Assembly: GCA_017937765.1 (NCBI GenBank)
Contig: JAGBCY010000022.1
Location: 1-64,000 of the forward strand
From: Alistipes sp.
GTDB lineage: Bacteria; Bacteroidota; Bacteroidia; Bacteroidales; Rikenellaceae
Length of the DNA stretch: 64,000 nt
Direction of reading: 5' to 3'
Shown: piece by piece, positions 55,735-64,000 of the stretch
How positions within the stretch are numbered: the stretch's first letter is position 1
Layout of the letters: each line of letters opens with the position of its first letter
Program-made: the position numbers and the translations under genes
Notes under the pieces: generated by a model
Databases searched by the model: none
The model's input: only the letters and a program-made list of their open reading frames with translations
Told to the model about the DNA's origin: nothing

Positions 55735-56691
55735 ATGAAACAGGATGGTATTAAGCGAGCGTCGATAGATAAACTCAAGTCGCGTTTCGAAACGGCATAC
55801 TACTCGGAGGATATGGTTATCACTCCGCTTGTGATGTTTCGCGAGCTTGACGACCTCACCGCTCTGATTCAGGGCGTGTCGATTGGCGTGACGGTCAGTG
55901 GCACGGCAAAGATTAAGATAAACGGCAAGATGCACGAGTTGCGTCCCAACACGCTCTTTATCTTCAACGAGAATACCGTCATCGAGCAGGTGAGAGCCTC
56001 GATACGCTCGTCGGGATATATGATAACCTACTCGCGTCAGTATCTTAATAGCATACACGTCGATACGCAGGACTTGATATCTATATACCACGGCTTCCTC
56101 GAAGACCCTTGTGTGCAGGTTGAGCCTGCCGAGGCTGCCTATATCCACGACATTTCGAAGCTTATGCGTTCGGTGTTGTGCGACTATGCCCCCACGGCCA
56201 ACCGCGAGAAGATTATCAGCTCGCTCTTTGCGGCGATGTTCCACTACGTGATGGGCATCCTCCAGCAGCATAGCTTGCCCGACAATGGCACGGTGAGCAA
56301 CCGCACCGACGAGCTCTTCAACCACTTCTTGGCACTCCTTAGGGAGCACTGCTCGACGGAGCGCAGCGTGGAGTTCTACGCCCAGAAGATGGGTATCACG
56401 CCGAAGTACTTGTCGCTGATTCTCAAGAAGAAGAGCGGCCGCAATGCCTCGAAACTTATCGACGAGGCGGTGGTGTACGAGGCTAAGCGACTGTTGAAGT
56501 ATTCGGGTCTTAGCATCCGTGAGATTGCGCTGAAACTTAATTTCGCATCGCAGTCCTTCTTCGGCAAGTATTTCAAACAGAGGGTGGGAGTGTCTCCCTC
56601 GAGATATAAGGTGTGGGATGGCCGTACCGAGGGCGTCATTGCCGAGAATGAGGCGTTCGACGCGATGGATTATAACGATAAAGATGAGTAA
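55735..56691 (+). CDS. AraC-family transcriptional regulator
   Basis: 318 residues. An N-terminal cupin-like sensing part (about 25-130, with KIKINGKMHELRPNTLFIF) precedes an AraC/XylS DNA-binding region (about 205-300) with two HTH motifs: AQKMGITPKYLSLILKKKSG and IREIALKLNFASQSFFGKYF followed by GVSPSRYK. Located 25 bases upstream of dsbD in the same direction; it may control dsbD or be cotranscribed. The inducer is unknown. Confidence 0.9.
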   Translation: MKQDGIKRASIDKLKSRFETAYYSEDMVITPLVMFRELDDLTALIQGVSIGVTVSGTAKIKINGKMHELRPNTLFIFNENTVIEQVRASIRSSGYMITYSRQYLNSIHVDTQDLISIYHGFLEDPCVQVEPAEAAYIHDISKLMRSVLCDYAPTANREKIISSLFAAMFHYVMGILQQHSLPDNGTVSNRTDELFNHFLALLREHCSTERSVEFYAQKMGITPKYLSLILKKKSGRNASKLIDEAVVYEAKRLLKYSGLSIREIALKLNFASQSFFGKYFKQRVGVSPSRYKVWDGRTEGVIAENEAFDAMDYNDKDE

Positions 56692-56716
56692 TAATAAATA
56701 TCTAAACTATTAATTT

Positions 56717-58636
56717 ATGAAAAAACTATTTAAGACTCTGGTGCTTACAATAGCACTTATGTTGCCTTTTGCAGCCTTTGCTGAAGGTGCTGCGGACAAC
56801 AAGACTGTTGGCGAGGTTAACTATGAGAATGAGGGTAGCCCCATAGAGTGGGTTATCACTGCCGAGAAGGAGAGCGACGGTGTCTTTGTCGTAACCTTTG
56901 ATGGCGCAATCAAGGAGGGCTTCCACGGCTATCCTATGACCGATTTCTCGGCTCCTTATTTCGAGTTTGACAACGCAAAGACCGTTGGTGATATGACTGA
57001 GCCTCTCACTCCTGTTGAGCACGGCATCGACGAGATGACTGGCCAGCCCTCGTTAATCTACTACGACCGCGCACAGTATGTCCAGAAGATCGAGGCTAAG
57101 GATGGTCAGACGGTTACGGGTTATGTTCAGGCAACGATCTGTACGAACGACACTAACCAGTGTACTTCGAATGCTGCAACCTTCTCTATCGCTATGCCCG
57201 GTGTTGCTGTTGTTGAGGCTGCTGCCGCACCCGCTGCGGAGCAGGAGTCTGGCAACTTGGATTGGAGCTCAATCATCCAGGCTATCCTCTGGGGCTTTGC
57301 TGCGCTGTTGACACCTTGCGTGTTCCCTATGGTTCCTATGACCGTGTCGTTCTTCGTTAAGGGCTCGCAGTCACCCGCGCAGGGTCGCTTCCGCGCTTCG
57401 ATGTACGGTTTCTTCATCGTGGCTCTCTACGCATTGCCTATCGCTGTGCTCGTGCTTCTCTCTAACGCATTTGGCACAAACGTTGCGGGCGATATCTTCA
57501 ACGCCATCGGTACACACTGGATTCCCAACCTTATCTTCTTTGTTATCTTTATGGTATTCGCAGCATCGTTCCTCGGTGCTTTCGAGATCACGTTGCCCTC
57601 GTCGCTCGTTAACAAGAGTGATGCTGGTGCCGATAAGGGTGGTTTGATCGGTATCTTCTTTATGGCTTTGACCCTTGTGCTTGTATCGTTCTCTTGTACC
57701 GGTCCTATCGTGGGCTCGGTTATCATCAGTTCGACAAGCGGTGGCGTGTGGATGCCTATCATCACAATGTTTGCTTTTGCTGTGGCATTTGCACTCCCCT
57801 TCACCATCCTCGCTTGGTTCCCCTCGTTGCTCAAGAACTTGCCTAAGAGCGGTGGTTGGTTGAACTCGGTGAAGGTTGTCCTCGGTTTCATCGAGGTGGC
57901 CCTCGGTTTGAAGTTCTTGATGACTGCCGACCAGACTATGCACTGGGGTTTGCTCGACCGTGAGACATACCTCGCTATCTGGATCGTTGTATTCTCGCTT
58001 TTGGGCTTCTACCTCCTCGGCAAGCTCCGCTTTGCTCACGACGATAAGGTTGAGCATATCTCTGTATTCCGCCTCTCGTTGGCCATCGGCGTATTCTCGT
58101 TCGTGGTATATATGATCCCCGGTTTGTGGGGTGCTCCGCTGAATGCAATCTCTGGTTACATTCCTCCTATGTCTACTCAGGACTATCAGGTTAACGGCCG
58201 TGTTGAGAATGCTAACGCTGGTCGTAAGTATGCTGACTTCTTGCACTTGCCCCACCAGCTCGAGGGTCACTTCGACTTCGAGGAGGCTGTCGAGGATGCT
58301 AAGCGTCAGAATAAGCCTATCTTCGTTGATGTTACAGGCCACGCTTGTAACAACTGCCGCGAGATGGAGACGATGGTATGGAGCAACGACCGCGTATTGC
58401 CTATGCTTCGCGAGGACTTCGTTATCTGTGCTCTCTATGTCGACGATATGACAAAGATCGAGGGTGGCAAGCGTCTTGGCTCGGTAAATGCTGCCTTTGC
58501 GCAGGAGCGTTGGGGTGTTAACGCACAGCCCGGCTATATCCTCCTCTCGCCCGATGGTGAGACCGTATTGGCAGGCCCTCGTGGCTACGACACCGATATC
58601 GACAAGTTCGTCGAGTTCTTGAACAAGGCGTTGTAA
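56717..58636 (+). CDS. dsbD: Thiol:disulfide interchange protein DsbD
   Basis: 639 residues. A signal peptide (about 1-22) precedes the alpha-type domain (25-165, with ICTNDTNQCTS as the Cys pair); eight membrane helices follow (about 190-480) with the redox Cys in LTPCVFPMVPMTV near 203 and SFSCTGPIV near 333; the C-terminal thioredoxin domain has GHACNNCREME near 543. It carries electrons from cytosolic thioredoxin to the periplasm. The active site CNNC differs from E. coli CVAC. A strong terminator follows. Confidence 0.93.
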   Translation: MKKLFKTLVLTIALMLPFAAFAEGAADNKTVGEVNYENEGSPIEWVITAEKESDGVFVVTFDGAIKEGFHGYPMTDFSAPYFEFDNAKTVGDMTEPLTPVEHGIDEMTGQPSLIYYDRAQYVQKIEAKDGQTVTGYVQATICTNDTNQCTSNAATFSIAMPGVAVVEAAAAPAAEQESGNLDWSSIIQAILWGFAALLTPCVFPMVPMTVSFFVKGSQSPAQGRFRASMYGFFIVALYALPIAVLVLLSNAFGTNVAGDIFNAIGTHWIPNLIFFVIFMVFAASFLGAFEITLPSSLVNKSDAGADKGGLIGIFFMALTLVLVSFSCTGPIVGSVIISSTSGGVWMPIITMFAFAVAFALPFTILAWFPSLLKNLPKSGGWLNSVKVVLGFIEVALGLKFLMTADQTMHWGLLDRETYLAIWIVVFSLLGFYLLGKLRFAHDDKVEHISVFRLSLAIGVFSFVVYMIPGLWGAPLNAISGYIPPMSTQDYQVNGRVENANAGRKYADFLHLPHQLEGHFDFEEAVEDAKRQNKPIFVDVTGHACNNCREMETMVWSNDRVLPMLREDFVICALYVDDMTKIEGGKRLGSVNAAFAQERWGVNAQPGYILLSPDGETVLAGPRGYDTDIDKFVEFLNKAL

Positions 58637-58661
58637 TCGCATCGATTATATTTAATGAAGT

Positions 58662-58694
58662 GTGCTCCGCAGTTTTCTGCGGAGCACCTTTTTT
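58662..58694 (+). terminator. Rho-independent terminator of dsbD
   Basis: GTGCTCCGCAG (58662-58672) pairs perfectly with CTGCGGAGCAC (58677-58687), loop TTTT, then seven T. Confidence 0.92.
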
Positions 58695-58700
58695 TAAATT

Positions 58701-58734
58701 AGTAGTGAGTAGTGAGTAATTAGTAATTAGTAAT
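58701..58734. repeat. Short tandem 7-bp repeat
   Basis: Five head-to-tail units: AGTAGTG twice, AGTAATT twice, then AGTAAT. The rest of 58735-58960 has no credible gene and contains a run of eight C at 58881-58888. Confidence 0.7.
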
Positions 58735-58966
58735 ATTCTGTGTTAAGGGGCTTTAAGAGGATAGTTGAGGAATTATTCGCGTAGCGAGCTAAAAGGTGGT
58801 CAAAAAGTATCTGAGGGTTGTGCTATGGGCGAGTAGAGTGTGTTTTGATTCACTGCTCTGCGCAACATCCTCAACATTTACCCCCCCCTTCTTACAACCT
58901 TTAGTCTATCCTAAGCACATCGCTAAACCCGAGAGCGTCTATATGGGTGTGGCGTATATAAACACC

Positions 58967-58990
58967 AAAGGCGACCCGAAGGTCGCCTTT
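58967..58990 (-). terminator. Hairpin terminator of the rpmB operon
   Basis: AAAGGCGACC pairs with GGTCGCCTTT around the loop CGAA (minus strand TTCG). It lies 32 bases after the DUF4295 stop. Confidence 0.7.
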
Positions 58991-59022
58991 AGTATTAGTT
59001 CCACGAGGGAAGCTAATCCAAA

Positions 59023-59181
59023 TTATTTCTGTGCGAAGAATGCCTTAATCTCATCATCCTCCAAGATGTTCTGTGTCTGGAACACGTAAGCACCAGTCTT
59101 CTCCGACTTAACCATCTTGATGCACTTTGTGTACTTCTTGGCAGTACCCGTCTTAAGGGTTGCAACTACTTTCTTTGCCAT
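59023..59181 (-). CDS. DUF4295 small basic protein
   Basis: 52 residues, MAKKVVATLKTGTAKKYTKC then IKMVKSEKTGAYVF and ending ILEDDEIKAFFAQK. It matches the short Bacteroidetes protein DUF4295, regularly encoded just after rpmG. It is read on the minus strand from ATG at 59181-59179 to TAA at 59025-59023. The basic N-terminal half and position suggest a ribosome-associated role, but function is unknown. It is 19 bases downstream of rpmG. Confidence 0.9.
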   Translation of the reverse strand: MAKKVVATLKTGTAKKYTKCIKMVKSEKTGAYVFQTQNILEDDEIKAFFAQK

Positions 59182-59200
59182 ACTTTACTACTTGTTAAAA

Positions 59201-59383
59201 TTACTTAATCTCACGGTGTAAAGTTACTCGCTTCAAGTAAGGATTGTACTTCTTACGCTCCAAACGGTCGGGAGTATTCTTCTTGTTCTTAGTGGTGATG
59301 TAGCGTGACATACCTGCAACGCCGCTCTCCTTCTGCTCGGTGCACTCAAGGATCACCTGCACTCTGTTACCTTTCTTTGCCAT
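59201..59383 (-). CDS. rpmG: 50S ribosomal protein L33
   Basis: 60 residues, [20 protein letters not shown], with [20 protein letters not shown] and the closing [11 protein letters not shown], all typical of L33. Only one Cys remains (Cys14), so this is the zinc-free type. It lies 16 bases after rpmB. Confidence 0.95.
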   Translation of the reverse strand: MAKKGNRVQVILECTEQKESGVAGMSRYITTKNKKNTPDRLERKKYNPYLKRVTLHREIK

Positions 59384-59399
59384 TTTCTGTTAGCTTTTT

Positions 59400-59633
59400 T
59401 TAGTAAACCTTCTTAGCGGCCTTAGCCTCACGAAGTGCAGCTGCAAGACCCTTCTTGTTGATTGTTTTGATACCGGCAGCCGAAACCTTCAATGTGATCC
59501 AGCGGCCCTCCTCCTCCGACCAGAAACGCTTTGTTCTCAAGTTGGGCGAGAACTTACGCTTTGTGCGGATGTGCGAGTGAGAAACATTGTTACCCACCAT
59601 CGCTACCTTTCCAGTGATTTCACAAACTTTCAT
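59400..59633 (-). CDS. rpmB: 50S ribosomal protein L28
   Basis: 77 residues, starting [20 protein letters not shown] and [12 protein letters not shown], the L28 signature. First gene of the rpmB-rpmG-DUF4295 operon, with a consensus promoter at 59680-59710. Confidence 0.96.
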   Translation of the reverse strand: MKVCEITGKVAMVGNNVSHSHIRTKRKFSPNLRTKRFWSEEEGRWITLKVSAAGIKTINKKGLAAALREAKAAKKVY

Positions 59634-59679
59634 TGTCTCTTGTTTTTTACCTTAAGTGCCACCGTGGCACAAAAGCGCA

Positions 59680-59710
59680 CAAAGATACGTAAAATATTTT
59701 ATTCTGCAAA
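59680..59710 (-). promoter_or_regulatory. Promoter of the rpmB operon
   Basis: Minus strand: TATCTTTG (59687-59680) and TTG or TTTG (59710-59707), spacing 19 bp; leader about 45 bases. Confidence 0.6.
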
Positions 59711-59748
59711 ATATATCTCGTTCATTTTGTTAAATGAGCCCGCTTCAA

Positions 59749-59788
59749 CGAAATAACCCCGCAACATATGGGCTGCGAGGTTATTTCG
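59749..59788 (-). terminator. Hairpin after the C10 peptidase gene
   Basis: CGAAATAACC (59749-59758) pairs with GGTTATTTCG (59779-59788), with an inner CGCA/TGCG stem. No long T-run on the minus strand. Confidence 0.6.
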
Positions 59789-59804
59789 TGCATCGTAGAC
59801 GGGA

Positions 59805-61577
59805 CTATAACTTGATAAGTATCGTGTAGCTCTCCTCACCTACGGTGTAGGTGAAGTAGATGCTGTCGGTCGTACCGTTGTTGATCTCAGTGTCAAGGTC
59901 GATGCTTATTGTCGAGCGAGCTGCCGCCGAGCCCTCTGTAATCACGGCCTCTGTCTTGGCATCTTGCAGAACAATGCTGTGGGCATAGGGTAGCACGTAG
60001 AGGAGTCTACCGTTATCCTTCTCGTACTGGATAGCGAGGTTCTCGGCGATCTCCTCGGCCGTGGGACGGATGACGATCTCGTCGTAACAGCTCTCGTAGT
60101 CCATACTACGCATCCACTGCCAATCGCTGTTGTTCTGGCCCTTATAGTATATGCGCAGACGGTCGCCCAACTCGATTGTCGTAGTTATCGTTGCATAGGC
60201 GTCGGAGTACCACATAATGTAGCCGGGCGGAAGATCCGAGACACTCATATCCATTAGCTTCTGCTTGATGTTGCCATCCTTGTCGGTGAGTACGAGAAAG
60301 ACCTCTCCGGTGAATGTCGTAGAGCCCGTGTTGTAGAACGTACCCGCAAGGAATGGGAATGACACGTTCTGGTTGAAGCTCGTCGCAGTTGAGGTGATAC
60401 CGCGGTACTGGTAGCCGTATGTTTCTTCGTCGTAGGGATAGAGCATAAGCTCGTCGCTATACTTCGAGGTGCCATTCTTGTCGGGCGTGAGGCCGAGGAG
60501 TGCCATCTGTCCTGCGTAGTACTCGATATTTGGGCAGAGGAAGAAACCATTGCCCGAGCCTCCCCAGCCGAAGTTGAAGTGGAGGTAGTCGCCGTTGTAG
60601 CCATCGACAACAAAGGCGTGGCCGCCATGATCGCTCTGACCGCTGTAATAGGTTGGACCACAGCTGTCAAGGTTCTCGCGGATAAGCTCGTTCCACTCGT
60701 CAATGGGGTAGCTCGAGCGGTGGGCGAACTTTGCAGCCTTAGAGTATTGGAAGTAGGTTGTGAAGGCCTTAACGACGTTTACATCGTAGGCTCCCGATGA
60801 TGAGTAGTGGTACATCATCTGCACCGACGTACCCATATCCTTCATCAACGCTGCCACGGCATTACCCTGTTCTGTGGTGTAGTAGTTGTTGTAGTCCTTG
60901 AGCATCGTCGAGTATTGGTAGGTGCGGCCGAGCGTATTGGCCGCAACCGATCGGGTATATCCGTAGGGGTCGGTGTAGCTATACGCAGGAGTTGTGCCCG
61001 TGCCCTTCGAGGGCCACTGGTTGTAGTAGCAGATGATCGACATTGCTGTGGCAACACATCCTGTCACCGAGCGGTAACCATTGTACACGGGAGCCTCCCA
61101 GTTGTATGGCTCAAACTGATTCCAGATGGCCGTGTCGTAGAGGAGGTAGTCCGACGCGCGTGTCGCGATGCTCGGCATACCCTCGCTGATGGGCTGAGCT
61201 GCCTGGCGGGCGTTATCCACCTGCCTGCACCACGCATCGAGGATGGCGCGCGTAGCCTCGGCCATATTCGAGGTATCGAGCGTCGTGTCGAACGAGTAGG
61301 CGATGATGGGGGCAATGTTGCTATCGCCGGCGACAACGACAAAGCCGTCATCCGTGCCACGATTATATATATACATAAGTGCGCTCGAGAGGTTATTCGT
61401 CGTGTCATCTATCTCGTTGCCTGCCCACTCGAGCGAGAGCTCGCTCGTAGTGGCACGCGAAGCATACTGCGCAAAGAACTCCTCGGCAATCTGGCGTGCA
61501 CGCTCCTCACCGATAGGGCTGGCAAAGAGCGATACCGAACTAAGTAGTAGGGCTAAGAGTATCTGTATCTTTTTCAT
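59805..61577 (-). CDS. C10-family (streptopain-like) cysteine peptidase
   Basis: 590 residues. Signal peptide to about residue 19; inhibitory propeptide (about 20-140, Spi-type, with ERARQIAEEFFAQYA); catalytic domain with nucleophile TGCVATAMS (Cys174), HGGHAFVVDGY (His320) and FNFGWGGSGNG (Trp338); then about 220 residues of beta-rich C-terminal extension. C10 peptidases include SpeB of Streptococcus and secreted proteases of Bacteroides. It starts 12 bases after the fimbrillin-like lipoprotein gene and is the last gene of the unit beginning with the 39-residue peptide. All catalytic residues are present. Confidence 0.92.
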   Translation of the reverse strand: MKKIQILLALLLSSVSLFASPIGEERARQIAEEFFAQYASRATTSELSLEWAGNEIDDTTNNLSSALMYIYNRGTDDGFVVVAGDSNIAPIIAYSFDTTLDTSNMAEATRAILDAWCRQVDNARQAAQPISEGMPSIATRASDYLLYDTAIWNQFEPYNWEAPVYNGYRSVTGCVATAMSIICYYNQWPSKGTGTTPAYSYTDPYGYTRSVAANTLGRTYQYSTMLKDYNNYYTTEQGNAVAALMKDMGTSVQMMYHYSSSGAYDVNVVKAFTTYFQYSKAAKFAHRSSYPIDEWNELIRENLDSCGPTYYSGQSDHGGHAFVVDGYNGDYLHFNFGWGGSGNGFFLCPNIEYYAGQMALLGLTPDKNGTSKYSDELMLYPYDEETYGYQYRGITSTATSFNQNVSFPFLAGTFYNTGSTTFTGEVFLVLTDKDGNIKQKLMDMSVSDLPPGYIMWYSDAYATITTTIELGDRLRIYYKGQNNSDWQWMRSMDYESCYDEIVIRPTAEEIAENLAIQYEKDNGRLLYVLPYAHSIVLQDAKTEAVITEGSAAARSTISIDLDTEINNGTTDSIYFTYTVGEESYTILIKL

Positions 61578-61589
61578 AGTGTCGTGCGG

Positions 61590-62693
61590 TTAAAAGTTGG
61601 TAAAGTCTATCTCGGAGATGCCCTCGCAACCGTAGATCGTAAATCTCCAAGCGTTGATCGATTTTACGGTCACGGTGTGCGACGGCTGGCCATCGTCGTA
61701 GACGTACGACTCGAGGGTGTTGACCTCCGACATATAGTCGTCGCCCCAGTAGATATAGCCCGATATTGCCGTTGAGCCCGAGAGTATCGGTGCGCTAATC
61801 TCCGAGCCTGAGTGCTTGATGGTTACGGTCTGCCACTCGACATCGCCGCCCGTGTCGAACGTAGCCATAGGCTGTATGGTGTTGCGCGCGATGACGATCT
61901 CCTTAGAGGTGCGCTTCGGGAATACCGTGCCGTCGGTGAAGTTGACCTTCACGCTGATACCCGACTCGAATGCAATCGTTGGGAGTGTCACGTAGAAGTT
62001 GGTTGGTATGTCGGTAAGCATCACACCCGAGCCGCAGTCGATGGTTATCGAGTCGGATAGGTTCTGGTACCACTGAACAAGCTGAGCATCTTTGTTGACT
62101 ATTAGTTCTCCGGCGACTACCTCACCGTCATTACCCGAGATCTCGATGCTCTGGACAACCTTGCTACCCGTGAGGCTGAGACGTAAGTAGCCGTAGAGGT
62201 TCTTGAACGTGAAGTTCTCGCCATCGGTACTTGTGCCAAGCATAGCGTTGGTGTCGGTGCCGTAGCTATTCTTCTTATAGCTCTGTGTGGCAGGAAGTGT
62301 CACATAGAATACAGGGTCGCCATTATTATACCAGCTATATCGCAGGGTATTTAGATGCACTGCGTAGTATTTGTCGTAGTTAACAACAGCATTCGAACCT
62401 GGTGCACCGTAGTCTGTGGTGTAGGTAAAACTACCGCTACGGTCGCCTGTCTTGCCATCGAAGGTGTACTCGCGGAAGTAGCTGTTGCAGTAGACAAATA
62501 TCTTGTCTCCCTCGTTCCATACTGTCTGTCGCTTCTCGTTGAGCTGCACGCGGGTGTCGTCGCACTCGCTCTCGGCGATCGTTGCATAGATCTTGTCCGC
62601 ATCGGCGTTGTTGTTGACAACCTCCTCGATGCGATCCTCGGTACACGCCGCAAACATCGTCGCAGCGAGTAAAAGTAGTAATCCTCGTCTCAT
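61590..62693 (-). CDS. Fimbrillin-like lipoprotein
   Basis: 367 residues from MRRGLLLLLAATMFAAC (lipobox FAAC); an ATG three codons earlier is possible. The mature part has the fimbrillin-family plan: TRVQLNEKRQTVWNEGDKIF, YYAVHLNTLRYSWYN, FYVTLPATQSYKKNSYG, FTFKNLYGYLRLSLTGSKVV and IEISGNDGEVVAGELIVN-like blocks, then a C-terminal beta domain. It may be a surface lipoprotein related to pilus subunits, or a partner or substrate of the C10 peptidase encoded 12 bases downstream. It starts 2 bases after the small peptide gene. Confidence 0.82.
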   Translation of the reverse strand: MRRGLLLLLAATMFAACTEDRIEEVVNNNADADKIYATIAESECDDTRVQLNEKRQTVWNEGDKIFVYCNSYFREYTFDGKTGDRSGSFTYTTDYGAPGSNAVVNYDKYYAVHLNTLRYSWYNNGDPVFYVTLPATQSYKKNSYGTDTNAMLGTSTDGENFTFKNLYGYLRLSLTGSKVVQSIEISGNDGEVVAGELIVNKDAQLVQWYQNLSDSITIDCGSGVMLTDIPTNFYVTLPTIAFESGISVKVNFTDGTVFPKRTSKEIVIARNTIQPMATFDTGGDVEWQTVTIKHSGSEISAPILSGSTAISGYIYWGDDYMSEVNTLESYVYDDGQPSHTVTVKSINAWRFTIYGCEGISEIDFTNF

Positions 62694-62695
62694 AG

Positions 62696-62815
62696 CTACC
62701 ACTCCATTTCGTCGTTTTCAAATGGATCCTCTATTGAGTTGGTAAAACCAAGCTCGACAATTACGTCTATTATCTCCAGTTCGGGAGCAACGTACTCTTT
62801 GTGTTTTGTTCTCAT
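62696..62815 (-). CDS. 39-residue acidic peptide, first gene of the C10 peptidase unit
   Basis: Read on the minus strand from ATG (62815-62813) to TAG (62698-62696): MRTKHKEYVAPELEIIDVIV followed by ELGFTNSIEDPFENDEMEW. A basic start, the pattern YVAPELE, an ELGF turn and an acidic C-terminal tail. I have seen short Bacteroidales peptides of the form YxxPxxExxxxExGFxxS, and this fits that pattern (recollection, not a search). No signal peptide and too short for an enzyme. Only 2 bases separate it from the lipoprotein gene, so it is cotranslated with it. Possible roles: secreted peptide, pilus-related peptide, or leader peptide. Confidence 0.65.
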   Translation of the reverse strand: MRTKHKEYVAPELEIIDVIVELGFTNSIEDPFENDEMEW

Positions 62816-62872
62816 AGTGTGCAGGGTGTGTGTTAATAATTGTCTGTGTTAGTGTCTGTTGTGTCGTGTGGG

Positions 62873-64000
62873 TTACTCCTCGCTACGCGATTGGTTGCGT
62901 AGCAGATAGCGATATACCTTTACCTCCTCGGGGTCGCCCATCTCCTTGCCCTCTACGTCCGAGAGCTTCACGCACAACTCCTTGGGCTTGCGCGAGTTAA
63001 TCTGGCACGACGATAGCTTCATTACGATGTTGCACGAGGCGTGGCCCGTATCGCACGTAAGGTTCGTGCCGATGCCGAACATACACTTTATGCGACCTTC
63101 GCACGCCTTCTTTATCTCCACGCACTTCTCGAAGTTGAGCGAGTCGCTAAAGACGATCGACTTGGTCATCGGGTCGATGCCGAGCTCCTTATATCGCTTG
63201 ATAGCCATATCAATGAAGGCTATGGGGTCGCCCGAATCGTGACGTACGCCATCGAAGAGGCAGGCGTGCTTCTTCGAGAAGTTGTTGAAGAATGCCTCCG
63301 AGCCAAAGCTGTCGGTAAGTGCCGTGCCGAGGTAGCCGTCGTAGACCTTCACCCAGTCCTCCATCGTGAGGTAGTTGGCGTTACGCGGGCCACCATTCAC
63401 GGCGGCGATGAACATTGGAAGCTCGTGGGGATATGTTCCTATCATCCTCATATCGAGCTCCATAGCCAGATGACAGTTCGACGTGCCGGTGCAACCGCAG
63501 GGATTGTTCTTAAGATGCTTAACAACCATTCGCTGTACGTCGTACGAGAAGCGGCGACGTGTGCCAAAGTCCGAGAATACGAGCTGGTTGTCACGTGCGA
63601 TCTGTTCCTTCTTCTCCAGACGCTCGATCATAGCCTCGGCGTCGTAGCTGTTGCGCAGGTGGAAGAGCTCCGATACGGTGGCGAGGATGGGGATCTCGTA
63701 GAGCGTCACCTTGTACATATAGTCCGTGACGTTGATCTGCAAGTGGTGCTCCTCGTCGAGCCAAACGTTTATCTTCGAAGAGTCGAACCTGAAGCCCGTG
63801 AGCCACTCAAAGTAGTTCTGCGGTATATACTTGCAGTTTGCAATCATATAGCGGAACTCGTCGTCCGAGAGGGCGATGCGCTCCAGAGCCTTAAGCTCGG
63901 CCTTCAGGTCGTCGAGGAAGTCCTGATCATATTCGACCTTAGCGCGGTCGTTGAAGGTAAAGGTGCCAATGGCCTGTGGGTAGAGCTTGAAATAGGCGTA
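62873..64000 (-). CDS. pncB: Nicotinate phosphoribosyltransferase (5' end beyond the window)
   Basis: The frame stays open to the right edge; 375 residues are visible, beginning YAYFKLYPQAIGTFTFNDRA, so only about 15-20 N-terminal residues are missing. It makes nicotinate mononucleotide from nicotinate in NAD salvage. Motifs: FSDFGTRRRFSYDVQ near 153 and GTSNCHLAMELDMRMIGTYP-like near 180 carrying the conserved catalytic region, DGVRHDSGDP near 255, FGIGTNLTCD near 310. It ends 57 bases before the 39-residue peptide gene with no terminator between, so read-through into that unit is possible. Confidence 0.94.
   Translation of the reverse strand, partial: YAYFKLYPQAIGTFTFNDRAKVEYDQDFLDDLKAELKALERIALSDDEFRYMIANCKYIPQNYFEWLTGFRFDSSKINVWLDEEHHLQINVTDYMYKVTLYEIPILATVSELFHLRNSYDAEAMIERLEKKEQIARDNQLVFSDFGTRRRFSYDVQRMVVKHLKNNPCGCTGTSNCHLAMELDMRMIGTYPHELPMFIAAVNGGPRNANYLTMEDWVKVYDGYLGTALTDSFGSEAFFNNFSKKHACLFDGVRHDSGDPIAFIDMAIKRYKELGIDPMTKSIVFSDSLNFEKCVEIKKACEGRIKCMFGIGTNLTCDTGHASCNIVMKLSSCQINSRKPKELCVKLSDVEGKEMGDPEEVKVYRYLLRNQSRSEE

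Noticed and set aside
57371-58642. 423-codon open frame opposite dsbD
   Set aside because: Shadow frame; dsbD motifs are clear on the plus strand.
58796-59089. 97-codon frame on the plus strand
   Set aside because: It runs through a C8 tract, a terminator and the antisense of the DUF4295 gene.

Overview
This window looks like chromosomal DNA from a member of the Bacteroidales, probably close to Alistipes/Rikenellaceae (the genus is inference). The reasons are these. Almost no Shine-Dalgarno sequences are visible. Many upstream regions carry the Bacteroidetes -7 box TAnnTTTG, often with a TTG/TTTG about 19-20 bp upstream. Lipobox lipoproteins are abundant. Several families are typical of the phylum: DUF5606, DUF4295, DUF5689, DUF2723, fimbrillin-like lipoproteins and a C10 (streptopain-like) peptidase. 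No plasmid, phage or complete insertion sequence is visible.

Layout. 1-3032: end of a truncated gene, then a run of unrecognised lipoproteins and one gene that seems to have lost its 5' end. 3106-6777: DUF5606 protein, serB, two overlapping DUF5689 lipoproteins, a small lipoprotein. 6982-11365: amino-acid permease, then an overlapping pair encoding a membrane-anchored PHP phosphoesterase and an EptA-like phosphoethanolamine transferase. 11506-15505: purine-related block (guanine deaminase, GDPD, NCS2 permease, purA). 15504-15806: a first array of palindromic MITE-like repeats. 15843-19558: M1 aminopeptidase and glycerate kinase, divergent. 19610-26388: a seven-gene efflux operon (TetR, TolC, HlyD/YbhG-like, two ABC ATPases, two ABC-2 permeases) with a paired operator in front. 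26581-31416: tRNA-Thr, acyl-CoA synthetase, queG, a fimbrillin-like gene with a gene remnant beside it and a long leader. 31417-45415: housekeeping block (DUF2723 membrane protein, cysS, prfB, namZ, ftsY, rimO, coiled-coil protein, zapA, a structured ncRNA candidate, rny, deoC). 45414-45799: a second array of the same repeats. 46015-50517: three secreted proteins or lipoproteins. 50632-53259: rpsO-pnp. 53772-58636: apbE, lipid kinase, AraC regulator, dsbD. 59023-59633: rpmB-rpmG-DUF4295. 59805-64000: pncB (cut by the window edge) followed by a tight three-gene unit of a 39-residue peptide, a fimbrillin-like lipoprotein and a C10 peptidase.

Most of the window is ordinary core genome. The parts that deserve attention are: (i) five copies plus one mini copy of a structured repeat that starts exactly at the stop codons of purA and deoC, with compensatory base changes in its stems; (ii) the peptide / fimbrillin-like lipoprotein / C10 peptidase unit; (iii) the PHP + EptA-like overlapping pair; (iv) the coiled-coil gene next to zapA and the structured RNA candidate between zapA and rny; (v) the long leader of the fimbrillin-like gene; (vi) the twin TetR-type operator. 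No calculations or database searches were run; family assignments rest on motifs read by eye.
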